Assembly: GCA_900542325.1 (NCBI GenBank)
Contig: UQMY01000007.1
Coordinates: 7,029 to 71,028, forward strand
Direction: 5' to 3'
Length of the DNA stretch: 64,000 bases
Source of the DNA: an uncultured Collinsella sp.
GTDB taxonomy: Bacteria > Actinomycetota > Coriobacteriia > Coriobacteriales > Coriobacteriaceae
In this document: piece by piece, positions 16,204 through 25,232 of the stretch
Layout: every line of letters starts with the position of its first letter
Numbering within the stretch: position 1 is the stretch's first letter
Position numbers and translations under genes: made by a program
Notes under the pieces: generated by a model
Databases searched by the model: none
Seen by the model: only the letters and a program-made list of their open reading frames with translations
Told to the model about the DNA's origin: nothing

Positions 16204-18099
16204 TCACGAGCAAATACCACACTCCCCCGCCGCGCCCTCACGCGCGGCATATTCGTTGAGATACTTCACCGGAATCGGCCACCTGGAAGGAGCCCCGTGG
16301 CGCGAAAGCCCCTCATTGACCAGCTGAACCAGCAGCTCGGACAGATCGTCGCCTTCGAGCACCTCGACCGAGCGCACATGAATCGACGTTGCCAGATCCT
16401 CCTTGGTGCCGTTGTTGACGCCCACAAAGTAGCAGGTCAACCCTGCACGTTCAAACGTTCCAATACCGTAATAGGGCGAGTTGTAGCTCTCGAAAAACTC
16501 CTTCTTACGACCCGCCTTACCCGTAAGCTGGTAATCGCGCACCAAGGTCACAAAAGTGTTGGAGAAGGTCGTCAAGCCCGTGTCCCGCACGCGTGCCAAC
16601 ATAGATCGTTCGCCTGCCCGCACGTCAAAGATGTAGGCATCCTTGTCGAGTTTGCCGTCCGACGTCAGCAGTTCAAGCTCCATCTCGTCCACAGGACCGT
16701 CCTCGATGGGATGCGAGGTGTAGTCCATGGTCCCGTCGACACCAATCGTTAGCGTTGCGAGGCGTTCATCCAGCTCAACCTTATCCTTCTCCTTGCGCGG
16801 GACATTGACCACGCCACAGACCGTCACCGACCCAACGCCAAAAGAGCCAAGGTCAAACGCCTTCACCCGGCCGTCGGCAACATCCTGCTTAACCAACAGC
16901 TCTTTGAGCATGGCGCCCAGGATTCCCTCCTGTGCGCCGCACACCTTTGCATTCGACGCCGCCTTAAACAGCGGCTCGCACACGTCCGGCGTCACATGCT
17001 GCTCAACCACGCCAGCGTGCAGGGCATAGCCATCGTTCTCGGCGACCTCGTTGGGCACCATGACGATATTCCACGCCAGCGGATCCACATCCTTCCCGCC
17101 ATACGACGCGCACACGCCCCACGAGGAATCGTTGAGTCGATCGACCAACTGGCGCGCCACCCCAGCAAGCCCTTTGTGCGCAAACGACACCACAACCCGC
17201 TGTCCCACCGCGCGCTCCGCAACCACGCGGGCATATCGCTCGCTTTTCAAAACCTCGTAGAAGCTCTTGCGCGGATACTCCCTGAGCGACACCCGGGCAA
17301 AGTCGCCGTACCGGCGCTCGAGGATCTGCAGCTCTCGGTACAGGATGCCCTTCTTGGTATAGGCGACCTTTTCCGCTTGGGCCGAAAACGTAAGATCACG
17401 GCGCTTGGACGGCTTATCGCCCTTGGCGCGGCGCAGGATGTACTCGTCACGTTGTCCGCGAGCCAGCACCACCGAAGCCACGGGCGACAGCCTGTAACCA
17501 ACCTGGCTGTTAATCTTCTCGAGCTCCTTCTTGTCGCCTGCCGCACGACCGATGAGCACCCGTCGCTTGGTAAACGTTCGGATCTTAAGTTCGAAGGTGC
17601 AATCCTCGTTGATAACGGTCTCGACCGTCTCAATCTTGGCAGGGCCCGTTCCAGCTTCCTCAATGGCGTCGCGGCGAGCACCCTTGGCGCTTACAACATA
17701 CAAGTGCCCCGTATCATTGGGAATCTCGTCCTCGATCCCCTCAAATTGCGAGCACGAGTTGAACAGCAGACGCAATGCGATGTAATCATCCAGCTCGTTC
17801 CAATGAGTTTTAATCGGAACCATTTGCTCATGGTCGAGCGAAGCGCTCAGGTCACCCGTCTGCGCGCCCGCCTTGACCATCAGAAAGACGCGGTTGTCCT
17901 CGAGCTGCGTAAGCGCGACGACCTTACCTGTCTGGCACACATCGGCCATAAAGTTTGCCACGGCATGCTTGTCCGCATCGCCGACGTTGCACCAAAAGAC
18001 CGAGTAGCGCTTCTCGGCAGCCGCGGCATCGAGCTGCAATACGAGCTCGGACACAGCGATGTCTCCCAGACCACACGGCTGGTTATGCTTCGATTGCAC
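16204..18099 (-). CDS. Cluster A protein, possible divergent PIWI/RNase H-like (pPIWI_RE-type) component
   Basis: 631 residues, no signal or membrane helix. I have no firm family match. Three points suggest a divergent PIWI-type protein. First, the C-terminal half is an alternating beta/alpha region with KELLVKQDVADGRVKAFDLG and YYGIGTFERAGLTCYFVG. Second, the tail SRWPIPVKYLNEYA resembles the PLPxxYA end of PIWI domains. Third, it is translationally coupled to an SF2 helicase-REase gene, and the known pPIWI_RE modules combine PIWI, helicase and REase. The start is GTG at 18099, with GGAGG nine bases before it, overlapping the previous gene by 17 bases. It could be any other effector or adaptor; no catalytic residues are assigned. 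Confidence 0.4.
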   Translation of the reverse strand: MQSKHNQPCGLGDIAVSELVLQLDAAAAEKRYSVFWCNVGDADKHAVANFMADVCQTGKVVALTQLEDNRVFLMVKAGAQTGDLSASLDHEQMVPIKTHWNELDDYIALRLLFNSCSQFEGIEDEIPNDTGHLYVVSAKGARRDAIEEAGTGPAKIETVETVINEDCTFELKIRTFTKRRVLIGRAAGDKKELEKINSQVGYRLSPVASVVLARGQRDEYILRRAKGDKPSKRRDLTFSAQAEKVAYTKKGILYRELQILERRYGDFARVSLREYPRKSFYEVLKSERYARVVAERAVGQRVVVSFAHKGLAGVARQLVDRLNDSSWGVCASYGGKDVDPLAWNIVMVPNEVAENDGYALHAGVVEQHVTPDVCEPLFKAASNAKVCGAQEGILGAMLKELLVKQDVADGRVKAFDLGSFGVGSVTVCGVVNVPRKEKDKVELDERLATLTIGVDGTMDYTSHPIEDGPVDEMELELLTSDGKLDKDAYIFDVRAGERSMLARVRDTGLTTFSNTFVTLVRDYQLTGKAGRKKEFFESYNSPYYGIGTFERAGLTCYFVGVNNGTKEDLATSIHVRSVEVLEGDDLSELLVQLVNEGLSRHGAPSRWPIPVKYLNEYAAREGAAGECGICS

Positions 18100-21000
18100 G
18101 GCCGATCGCCTCCATCATCTCCAGGTTGATTGCTCCATCAGTTGCCATATAGGGGAAGGAGAACACCATCCCCTCGTCATCGATTGGCTTTTGGCGGAGC
18201 TCCAGCGCCGCCTCGTCAGCCAAAACATTGACGATCAGCAGCCGCTTCGCCCCGACTTTTTGAGCCTTTGCCTTAAAGCGCTCTGCGTCCGTAGTCTCGC
18301 CGCCGGAGCGCCTGTAGGCCTCGTAGGCGCCGATGCGATAGTGCTTAAAATCGATCCACACGCCGGTCTTGTTGCCAGCGGCATCGAGCACCTCAAAATC
18401 GCCGCCCGTCTCGGCATGGGCTGCATCGCCACGAGTAAGCGAATAGCGACCGTCGTAATACGCCTCGAAGATGGCCCTGCCGGCAGACTCTCCCAGTTCT
18501 CCCAGGTATACCGCCTGAAACATATAGGGTGTCATATGTGCCGTCGCCGCCGGCTGCAGCGTCGCGGGCACCCCGTCGCGTGACCAGCGCTCGCGCACCT
18601 CGCGAATCGAAAGCAGCTCGGGTACGCGCGCCGCCGCTTGGCTTATCTGACGAACCGTCGCGCCCTTTAATCCCTTGTCGTAGCGGCAACATTCCTCCAG
18701 GCGAGCGGCAATCTGCTCAACAGGCTCGCCATCGTAGCTGGGAAATTCAAAATGCGGCACCTTACACGCTCCGCCCTGCGCATACGCATAGCCACTCGCG
18801 GCAAACGGCATGTGCAGTGCGGTGCTTTTGCGTGCAGGATAGCTCGCAAGCTCCTCCCACGGCAGGCAAAAATGATGCAGATAAAAATTGCGCTCGTCAT
18901 CGAAAGCGGCCAGATCTTCCTCGCGCGCATCGAGCGAGGCAACCTTCCACGCCAGCTTTTCGTGCTTCTCTTTCGCCAGGTTGTTCCTAAAGGCAGCAAG
19001 GTTCTGCTGCTTACTGGCAGCGTGCTGCTTCTTGTCCGCCATGTGATTGTTGACGGCCGCACAGGCGCCAACCACCTGCTCCAGCTCGTAGCCCATCGGC
19101 AAATCGTGCAAGAACGAAAAATCGCAATCGGCGGCGATTTCGCGATCGAGCATTACCTGCACATGGAGCATCTTTACGCTCGTACGCATCAAGCGGCCCA
19201 CCGCCTGCGCCACGATGCGAGCGCCTTCGACCTGGTACGAGAGGGTGTCGCGCACCGGCAGTTTTCCGCCGGCGCCCGCCAGTACCGTGCGCACACGATG
19301 GCGCTTCTGGATAAACGGAATCTCACCGCGCGTCACGAGCTCCTCCTGTTCGACCACGCCAAGCAGCGCCTGCTGGTCAAACTTCTTTGAGCTCATATCG
19401 ACTCCCCAAGCCAAGCGGCTCGTGGGCGACTCCACGTACAGAAAATCGAGGTCCATCTTGGGATGTCGCCCATCGTTGCCAAAACCACAATCGACCTGGC
19501 GCACCGTGTTGCGCAGGCTCTCCGGCACCTCGTATTTAAGGTTCTTGGAAAAGCCACCAGCGGCAAGGTTGATAAACATCAGGGTCGGCTCTCCGTCCTT
19601 CAGACGTTCCTGAGCGCCGCGCCAACCTTCCTCCCATCCCGCAGCGTTAAAGCACGGCACCATATCCTTTGCCTCCTCGAGCGACTTCTCGTACGAAGCC
19701 TCGGGATGCTTAACGTTCCTAATCACCAGTTCGGCAACGATTTCGCGGGCAAGATCCAGCGCCAAACTATTAAAGTCGCCATGGTTTCCCATGTGTCGTG
19801 TCGTAAAGATGGCTCCCGCCTGCTGCTCACTGCGCGCCACGCCACGCGCCCAGGCGCTCACGGCAACGAGCGTCTTGCTCAGACGCTTTAGTTCAAACTC
19901 GATGCTTTCGGCATCGCTCGTGGTCACCCTGTCGGCAATCTTTCGGCGCAGGCACGCCGCAAGCCCTTCGCTCACGCCAATCTGGTCAAAGAATCCCATC
20001 ACATGCTCGTACACCTCGTCGGGCGACACGATACCGCCGCCATAGGCGCCGCCGGCCACGGCCGCCATGCCGGCAAGCTTCTTGGACTCGTCAACCCAAA
20101 CGACGTCGACGGCGTACATCGTTGCCGCCTGCTTGTTGAACAGCCTGGTCTGCCGCACGATCTCCTGGTTGAGCTCGCCAATCCAGGCATCTTTACGAAC
20201 CACGCCATGCACTTCGTCCAGGTAATCCAGGTCAAAGTTCTTAATAGTCGGTGCATTCCAGGTGGCGCTCATGCACACACAGGGAGCCTTGGCGGCAATG
20301 GATGCCAGATACGCCTCGGGCATGCGCTCAATGCCGTGATTAGTCAGGTACGTGGTAAACATATGGTCGATGGTGGTTTCCATCACCAGGTAGTCAACAC
20401 CACGCGCATACATCGAGTCGTCAACGGCATCGATTTCATCGTTCTTGCGGTCCTTAAAGAACAGCGCCAGCATCAACGAATTCCAGAAGTATTTCTCGTT
20501 GGTCTGGTCGTTCCTAATGCCCAGGGCATCGATGATATTCTTGCGCGAAAGATCGTCCTTGTACGAAATGCTGCCGTAGTACAGCTTGTCCATAAGCGTG
20601 GCACAGCGGGCAAGATGGCCCACCACCATCCTGACAAGGCCGCGCGCACGGCGCACCGCCTTATTGACGGTCTGCTGCTCGTCCGTCCCACAAGACGTAA
20701 TCATGTTGCGGTTGCGGCGAGTATCGAGCTCATAGCGCAAGGGATTCGACAGGCCATCGCCCACCGAAATATCGTCGCTGCCAAACAGATGACGACCGGC
20801 AAGCTGCTCGTCTTTCGCCTTGTCAGACAGGGCAAAAGGCTGCTGCAGCTCCATATCCTGAATACACGCAGCGATCATCTTTTGAATACGCTTGGCACCC
20901 TTGGCGATCTCTTCGGCAGCCGTCTCCACACTTGCGCGCGAAACCTTGCCCGTTGCCGCGTTTGACCCCTCGTGCTCGCCCGAGGTCGAGGCATGCGTAT

Positions 21001-22015
21001 AGACCGCCATCCACTGGTCCCGATTTCCCAGCAGCAGAGGATCAACCACGCCGCCATTAAAATGACGGTCAAGAATACGCAGCATCTCGTCGGGCTGAAA
21101 TTTCATATGTCCCGCCGCCAGCATCGACAGCATATCGGCCTTCGCATGGTCGATCTCGTCAAAGATAAACAGGCATTCGTCGGCAACCGCTGCGTTAAAG
21201 AACACAACGCCCGCTTCTGTCACCGTATCGATTCTATTGACGAGCTTTTGCGGCGTGCATGCAATTACATGCGGCGCGCGCTTATCGTTAAGCAATGCCG
21301 AGGGCCAAATCCGGGGAATCTCCTCAATGCCACGCGTGATGCTCTGGCGTCCACGGCTCACCGCTCGACGCAAGCTCGCGTCTGCCAACGCCAGCTTATC
21401 CCACAGCCCTGGAGTCAGGCGGTCGACAACGCTTCCCAGACGCTCCTTCTTGTCCAAAAGGCCCAAAAGGTCATCGGCGACCTCCATCACACCGCGCCAC
21501 GCGTGCGCAATATCGCGAAGAACGGCCTCGTCCTTTGCTCCAAAGGGGCATGGAATATCGCGCGGCCTTACGCTGCCCTTGTCAAACGTGGCGTCAATCC
21601 AGTTTTTGATGTTCTCGCCCGCTCGCGGAAGATCGAACACCATGCGCTCCGCATCATCGTCACTCATGCCCTGCTCAACCAACAATTCGCGCACGTTTGC
21701 AACATAGTTGTCGCGGTTGTCCTTACCCGGAACCACAAACACCAGAGTACGGCGACCGGGACATTTATTAAAACAGCCCGACTCATCCCAGCCGCCGGCA
21801 ATCAGGTCTGCCGTGACCTGCTCGGCCGTGTAGTTTTTACCCGAGCCCGTTGTGGCGCCCAAAAAGTACAGGCCGTTGTTGTCCTGATCCTTGGGGACAA
21901 ACAGCGCACGCTCAAAAAACTCGCGCATCGCCTTTTGGCGCGCAAGATAGGGAGAAAGCTCCTTGTCGCCCGCAGACGACGGATTCGATTGACAGTTCAG
22001 CTCCCACGTAGCCAT
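18083..22015 (-). CDS. SF2 helicase fused to a C-terminal PD-(D/E)XK nuclease
   Basis: 1310 residues. Walker A is GATTGSGKN (about 53-61). Motif II is CLFIFDEIDHAKAD (DEID), motif III is CVCMSATWN (SAT), and motif VI is VAQAVGRLMRTS (Q-x2-GR-x2-R). A REase-like end follows: GGDFEV and VWIDFKHY (about 1205-1226) supply D...(D/E)xK. Helicase plus nuclease in one chain suggests DNA unwinding and cleavage, as in restriction-type defence. ATG at 22015, GGAGG at seven bases. It lies 129 bases after the ClpX-like gene and overlaps the next gene, so all three are probably one operon. The middle 400 residues match nothing I know. Confidence 0.75.
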   Translation of the reverse strand: MATWELNCQSNPSSAGDKELSPYLARQKAMREFFERALFVPKDQDNNGLYFLGATTGSGKNYTAEQVTADLIAGGWDESGCFNKCPGRRTLVFVVPGKDNRDNYVANVRELLVEQGMSDDDAERMVFDLPRAGENIKNWIDATFDKGSVRPRDIPCPFGAKDEAVLRDIAHAWRGVMEVADDLLGLLDKKERLGSVVDRLTPGLWDKLALADASLRRAVSRGRQSITRGIEEIPRIWPSALLNDKRAPHVIACTPQKLVNRIDTVTEAGVVFFNAAVADECLFIFDEIDHAKADMLSMLAAGHMKFQPDEMLRILDRHFNGGVVDPLLLGNRDQWMAVYTHASTSGEHEGSNAATGKVSRASVETAAEEIAKGAKRIQKMIAACIQDMELQQPFALSDKAKDEQLAGRHLFGSDDISVGDGLSNPLRYELDTRRNRNMITSCGTDEQQTVNKAVRRARGLVRMVVGHLARCATLMDKLYYGSISYKDDLSRKNIIDALGIRNDQTNEKYFWNSLMLALFFKDRKNDEIDAVDDSMYARGVDYLVMETTIDHMFTTYLTNHGIERMPEAYLASIAAKAPCVCMSATWNAPTIKNFDLDYLDEVHGVVRKDAWIGELNQEIVRQTRLFNKQAATMYAVDVVWVDESKKLAGMAAVAGGAYGGGIVSPDEVYEHVMGFFDQIGVSEGLAACLRRKIADRVTTSDAESIEFELKRLSKTLVAVSAWARGVARSEQQAGAIFTTRHMGNHGDFNSLALDLAREIVAELVIRNVKHPEASYEKSLEEAKDMVPCFNAAGWEEGWRGAQERLKDGEPTLMFINLAAGGFSKNLKYEVPESLRNTVRQVDCGFGNDGRHPKMDLDFLYVESPTSRLAWGVDMSSKKFDQQALLGVVEQEELVTRGEIPFIQKRHRVRTVLAGAGGKLPVRDTLSYQVEGARIVAQAVGRLMRTSVKMLHVQVMLDREIAADCDFSFLHDLPMGYELEQVVGACAAVNNHMADKKQHAASKQQNLAAFRNNLAKEKHEKLAWKVASLDAREEDLAAFDDERNFYLHHFCLPWEELASYPARKSTALHMPFAASGYAYAQGGACKVPHFEFPSYDGEPVEQIAARLEECCRYDKGLKGATVRQISQAAARVPELLSIREVRERWSRDGVPATLQPAATAHMTPYMFQAVYLGELGESAGRAIFEAYYDGRYSLTRGDAAHAETGGDFEVLDAAGNKTGVWIDFKHYRIGAYEAYRRSGGETTDAERFKAKAQKVGAKRLLIVNVLADEAALELRQKPIDDEGMVFSFPYMATDGAINLEMMEAIGRAIEA

Positions 22016-22144
22016 GGTCAAACCTCCGATTTAGTTGTTGCATGTGTTGAATACCATCCCGTGCGGACAAAAACTCACGCAGGGCGGCTGAGCGATGGCA
22101 TCTATGCCGCTTGAGAAAAGAAAGGAAAGAGAAGCAGTCGGCGA

Positions 22145-23914
22145 CTACTCGCACGAAGCGAGCAGCTTCTCAAGATCGCATTCCAACGCCTCGCGCTCCT
22201 CAGCGTCGATCACCGCGAGGGCGACACGCATCAGGGACACATCGGCGGCAAGCTCCTTTACCTGGTCGGGACGCTTGCTAAAGTGGTCGTAAATCCGCAG
22301 GGCCTCCCCGGCCGCCAGGTACTGCCACTTTTCCAACGAAGGCTTTTCGGACCTGCTCATGGCATCGACCCACTCGCCAAGACCCTGAAAACCGTTGCCC
22401 GTAGTCGTGCCGTTCATAACCACATCGAGCGGGCTCAGCAAGCAATCGGGCGATTTTTTGTACACCAATTTGGTGAGCGTAAGCACCTGAGCAAGGTTGC
22501 GATACTGTTCCTTGTCGGCATAGAGCACGTCGTTGTAGCAGGCGCACGCCTTAAGCAGCTCGTGGGCGGCAATGCGCTCCGGCCCATCAAACGGAACGCC
22601 GCGCAACAACACCCCAGCAAGATCGAATGCCTTGCCGCCCTGCACGATCTTGTCGAGCGCCGAACCGTCCACCAAATCCGCCAGCCAAGCAAACTCAGGC
22701 TGATACGGCTTATGCTCGTCCTCGTCCTCATGCTCCATCCAGTCGCTTACCAACGCCAGGGCTTCAATCTCTCTCCCGTTCAGAAAGGGCGAATTCTCCC
22801 CCATCTCTTCCTGCAAAAAGCCCCGCGGCTCATGAGAGCGCTCGTACGCAACCGCAAGTTCCCCGTCGCTCACGACCAAGGTCGCACGGGAAATATAGGT
22901 ATCTTCCCGCATGTCCCTCCAGGCGTACATCATAAGGGGACGCAGTTGACGGAGCATGCCGCGCGCGCCGGCACCTTCCTTAACCGCGCGCTTCGCCGCA
23001 AGGCGAGCAGCATCTGCCATCAGCTCCATCTTGGCGCCATTTCCCATCATGTTGTTGTACTTGGGCAGGTACTGTTCATACGCAATCTGGACCAGATCGT
23101 CCACGCTCAAGGCGTTAAAGTTAATCACCGAGCCAATGCGCCCGCACAGCTCGGACATAATACCCCAAGTCTCAACATCCTCGATGGTCGCACTGTCTCG
23201 CAGCTCGTTTGCCGATTTTGCGGCGGTGCACACGGCGGCATACGAGGATCCGAAGCCGACCGTGGTGCCAGACTTGTCACTCAGGCGCTTGCGCACCAGA
23301 GCATCCAAGCCCATAAAGGCGCCGCCCAAAATGCAAACAACCTGATCGAGGTTGAGCGTCTTAATGGCCGCACTCTTGGAGGTATCGCATTCAAACGGCA
23401 TCTCCCCGCCTTCCAAGAGCTTAAGGAACGACTGCGATGGACTAAAGCTTGATGCAACTTCGCCCCCATCGGGCTCGGCACGAACTGCCTTGTCAAACTC
23501 GTCAAAGAGCACCAAACAGATATCGCCGGGATTGGCAGCCTGATAGTCCGCGACCTGCGACAGGCAGTTGCTCATGCTGGCACCGCGCCAGCCCTCGCCC
23601 GTCATGGTGGAGACATCGAACACAAACAGCTTGAGCCCCGCGGCATCCGCCACGGCCTTGATGGTGTGGGTCTTTCCCGTGCCAGTGGAGCCCATCACCA
23701 AAATGGCAGCGGGCGAAAGAACGTCGCGCGGGTCGGCGCCGCGTGCCAACATCACGCAGCGGTTGACCTCAAAGCTCAGCGCCGTCACAAAGGCCTCCAA
23801 GCTTCCTTCGTGGCCAATAACACTCTGACGCGTCTGCTCCACCAGACGCGTAGGCGCAATTCGATTGAGCAAGTCCTGGTAGCGATCGATGTTTCGATAC
23901 TGCTTCTGAGTCAT
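22145..23914 (-). CDS. ClpX-like AAA+ unfoldase with divergent N-terminus and C-terminal extension
   Basis: 589 residues. Walker A is GSTGTGKTHT, followed by FDVSTMTGEGWRGASMSN, which aligns with the ClpX ADATTLTEAGYVGEDVEN segment. Walker B is CLVLFDEFDKA, then FLKLLEG and CILGGAFMGLDALV. TTVGFGSS sits where ClpX has the IGF loop that docks on ClpP. GIMSELCGRIG matches ClpX GLIPEFIGRLP and GARGMLRQLR matches GARGLRSIVE. The ClpX zinc-binding N-domain is absent, and about 200 C-terminal residues are new. It would unfold proteins with ATP, probably feeding a ClpP; one is encoded at 44346-44948. ATG at 23914 with GGAAGG at five bases. Confidence 0.85.
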   Translation of the reverse strand: MTQKQYRNIDRYQDLLNRIAPTRLVEQTRQSVIGHEGSLEAFVTALSFEVNRCVMLARGADPRDVLSPAAILVMGSTGTGKTHTIKAVADAAGLKLFVFDVSTMTGEGWRGASMSNCLSQVADYQAANPGDICLVLFDEFDKAVRAEPDGGEVASSFSPSQSFLKLLEGGEMPFECDTSKSAAIKTLNLDQVVCILGGAFMGLDALVRKRLSDKSGTTVGFGSSYAAVCTAAKSANELRDSATIEDVETWGIMSELCGRIGSVINFNALSVDDLVQIAYEQYLPKYNNMMGNGAKMELMADAARLAAKRAVKEGAGARGMLRQLRPLMMYAWRDMREDTYISRATLVVSDGELAVAYERSHEPRGFLQEEMGENSPFLNGREIEALALVSDWMEHEDEDEHKPYQPEFAWLADLVDGSALDKIVQGGKAFDLAGVLLRGVPFDGPERIAAHELLKACACYNDVLYADKEQYRNLAQVLTLTKLVYKKSPDCLLSPLDVVMNGTTTGNGFQGLGEWVDAMSRSEKPSLEKWQYLAAGEALRIYDHFSKRPDQVKELAADVSLMRVALAVIDAEEREALECDLEKLLASCE

Positions 23915-23974
23915 GGGCGCCTTCCTTTCCATATTGGTTTTCTTTCCTTCGATGTGGGCCGAGCCCTTAAACCA

Positions 23975-24181
23975 CTACAGTGCCAGCGATGTCGCCGACT
24001 CCAGATAGATCACGTTGCCCGGCTGGGTAAAGACCGGAATGTGGTAGAGCAGCTGCAAAATGCCCTGCTTGAGCAGCGGAAACAGTGTGGGATGCAACAC
24101 TTCGTACATCAGGGCACCAGCCATAAGAGCGGTAAGTATGGCAAGCAGCAGAAGCTTTTGAGCGTTAGAGAATACCGACAT
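23975..24181 (-). CDS. Small membrane protein of cluster A
   Basis: 68 residues with one clear hydrophobic helix near the N-terminus (KLLLLAILTALMAGALMY) and a second weaker one. AAGAAAGGAA lies a few bases before the ATG at 24181. It sits between the ClpX-like gene and a polytopic membrane protein gene on the same strand with short gaps, so it is probably in the cluster A operon. Function unknown. Confidence 0.6.
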   Translation of the reverse strand: MSVFSNAQKLLLLAILTALMAGALMYEVLHPTLFPLLKQGILQLLYHIPVFTQPGNVIYLESATSLAL

Positions 24182-24225
24182 GGTCGTTCCTTTCTTCATG
24201 CGAGATATTTGGATTGCGTTGTGGG

Positions 24226-24963
24226 TTAGCGACTCATAGCGATGGCAATGCCAATAACCGTGATAACCACGGGGATCGCAAGCGATGCAAACAGAATCCC
24301 GGCAAAAAGGCCCACCACCAGCGCGCACACGATGATGACCAGCGTGGTGGGTACAAGCGCAAGCAGAGGAGTAACCACGCAGGCGGATGCAAAGCGAAGC
24401 CCGTGGAACTTGTGCTCATCGGGAAATAGAGCGTTAAGGACCCCTTCGACAATTCGCCACTCGACAATCGTTCCGATGGTTAAGACAACCGCCCAAAGCA
24501 GGTAATCATTTGCACGGGAATCCGAAGCCATCTTTCCGGTGACGCCAGCCCAACAATCAAATGCCGCGGTATAGCCCAGCAAACAGACGATCGCGCAGAC
24601 GACGGATGCAAATGCGCCCGCGCTCTCGATTGCACCGAGCAGCTCGCACATGTCGGATTCGCGCCCTCCCGTTAACAGCACGATCCATTTGTGGGCAAGC
24701 GCCGCAACAAACGCCGCGCCCAGCACAACCCAGTACACCCTAAACGCCACCAGGCGCCATGAATGGAGCGGGATCACCGTGTTGCTCTCACTAATCTCGA
24801 ACATAAACCCGCCGAGCCACGTCGTCAGCAAGCACATCATGTCGATGGCGACCACGTAGAGTACAACCGCAAAGACGGTTTGCAGAATCATGCCGAAAAT
24901 ATTCATCGCCGTTGGCTTCTTGGGGGCGTCCGGCTCGATTCTGTACATGTCGTATCCGTTCAT
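24226..24963 (-). CDS. Polytopic membrane protein of cluster A
   Basis: 245 residues with about five predicted helices, including FGMILQTVFAVVLYVVAID near the N-terminus and a very hydrophobic C-terminal third. No enzyme motif is seen. AAAGGAC lies a few bases before the ATG at 24963. It is the first gene of cluster A, facing the HsdM/S-like gene across a 270-base divergent region. A similar-sized polytopic protein is encoded at 27737-28552. In defence clusters such proteins can be membrane-acting effectors, but nothing here proves that. Confidence 0.65.
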   Translation of the reverse strand: MNGYDMYRIEPDAPKKPTAMNIFGMILQTVFAVVLYVVAIDMMCLLTTWLGGFMFEISESNTVIPLHSWRLVAFRVYWVVLGAAFVAALAHKWIVLLTGGRESDMCELLGAIESAGAFASVVCAIVCLLGYTAAFDCWAGVTGKMASDSRANDYLLWAVVLTIGTIVEWRIVEGVLNALFPDEHKFHGLRFASACVVTPLLALVPTTLVIIVCALVVGLFAGILFASLAIPVVITVIGIAIAMSR

Positions 24964-24985
24964 TAGCTGTCCTTTCGTTGCTGAA

Positions 24986-25025
24986 ACAACTAGTTGGTTT
25001 ATCCACTGTAGCTTGATACAACTAG
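24986..25025. promoter_or_regulatory. Pair of ACAACTAG repeats in the divergent control region
   Basis: ACAACTAG occurs at 24986-24993 and 25018-25025, 32 bases (about three helical turns) apart. The first is part of the palindrome CAACTAGTTG. The second begins an imperfect hairpin AACTAGGAGAT...ATCTCTTAGT. The layout fits operator sites for a repressor controlling cluster A and the divergent HsdM/S-like gene. Confidence 0.4.
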
Positions 25026-25232
25026 GAGATATGCAAATCTCTTAGTGTTAGTATCTAGCGAAATATTACCCAATGCGTACGGCCTCATACGCACCATTCG
25101 ATTTTTTTCTTTTTCATTTGAGTGCCCCGTCTGAAAAACGCCGCAACTGCTCTTCTTGTAGACTGAAGGCAATTGAGCCGCGACGGGCCAGTCAGCGAAC
25201 CGCGCAATATAGGGAATATGCAGGAGGTGCGC

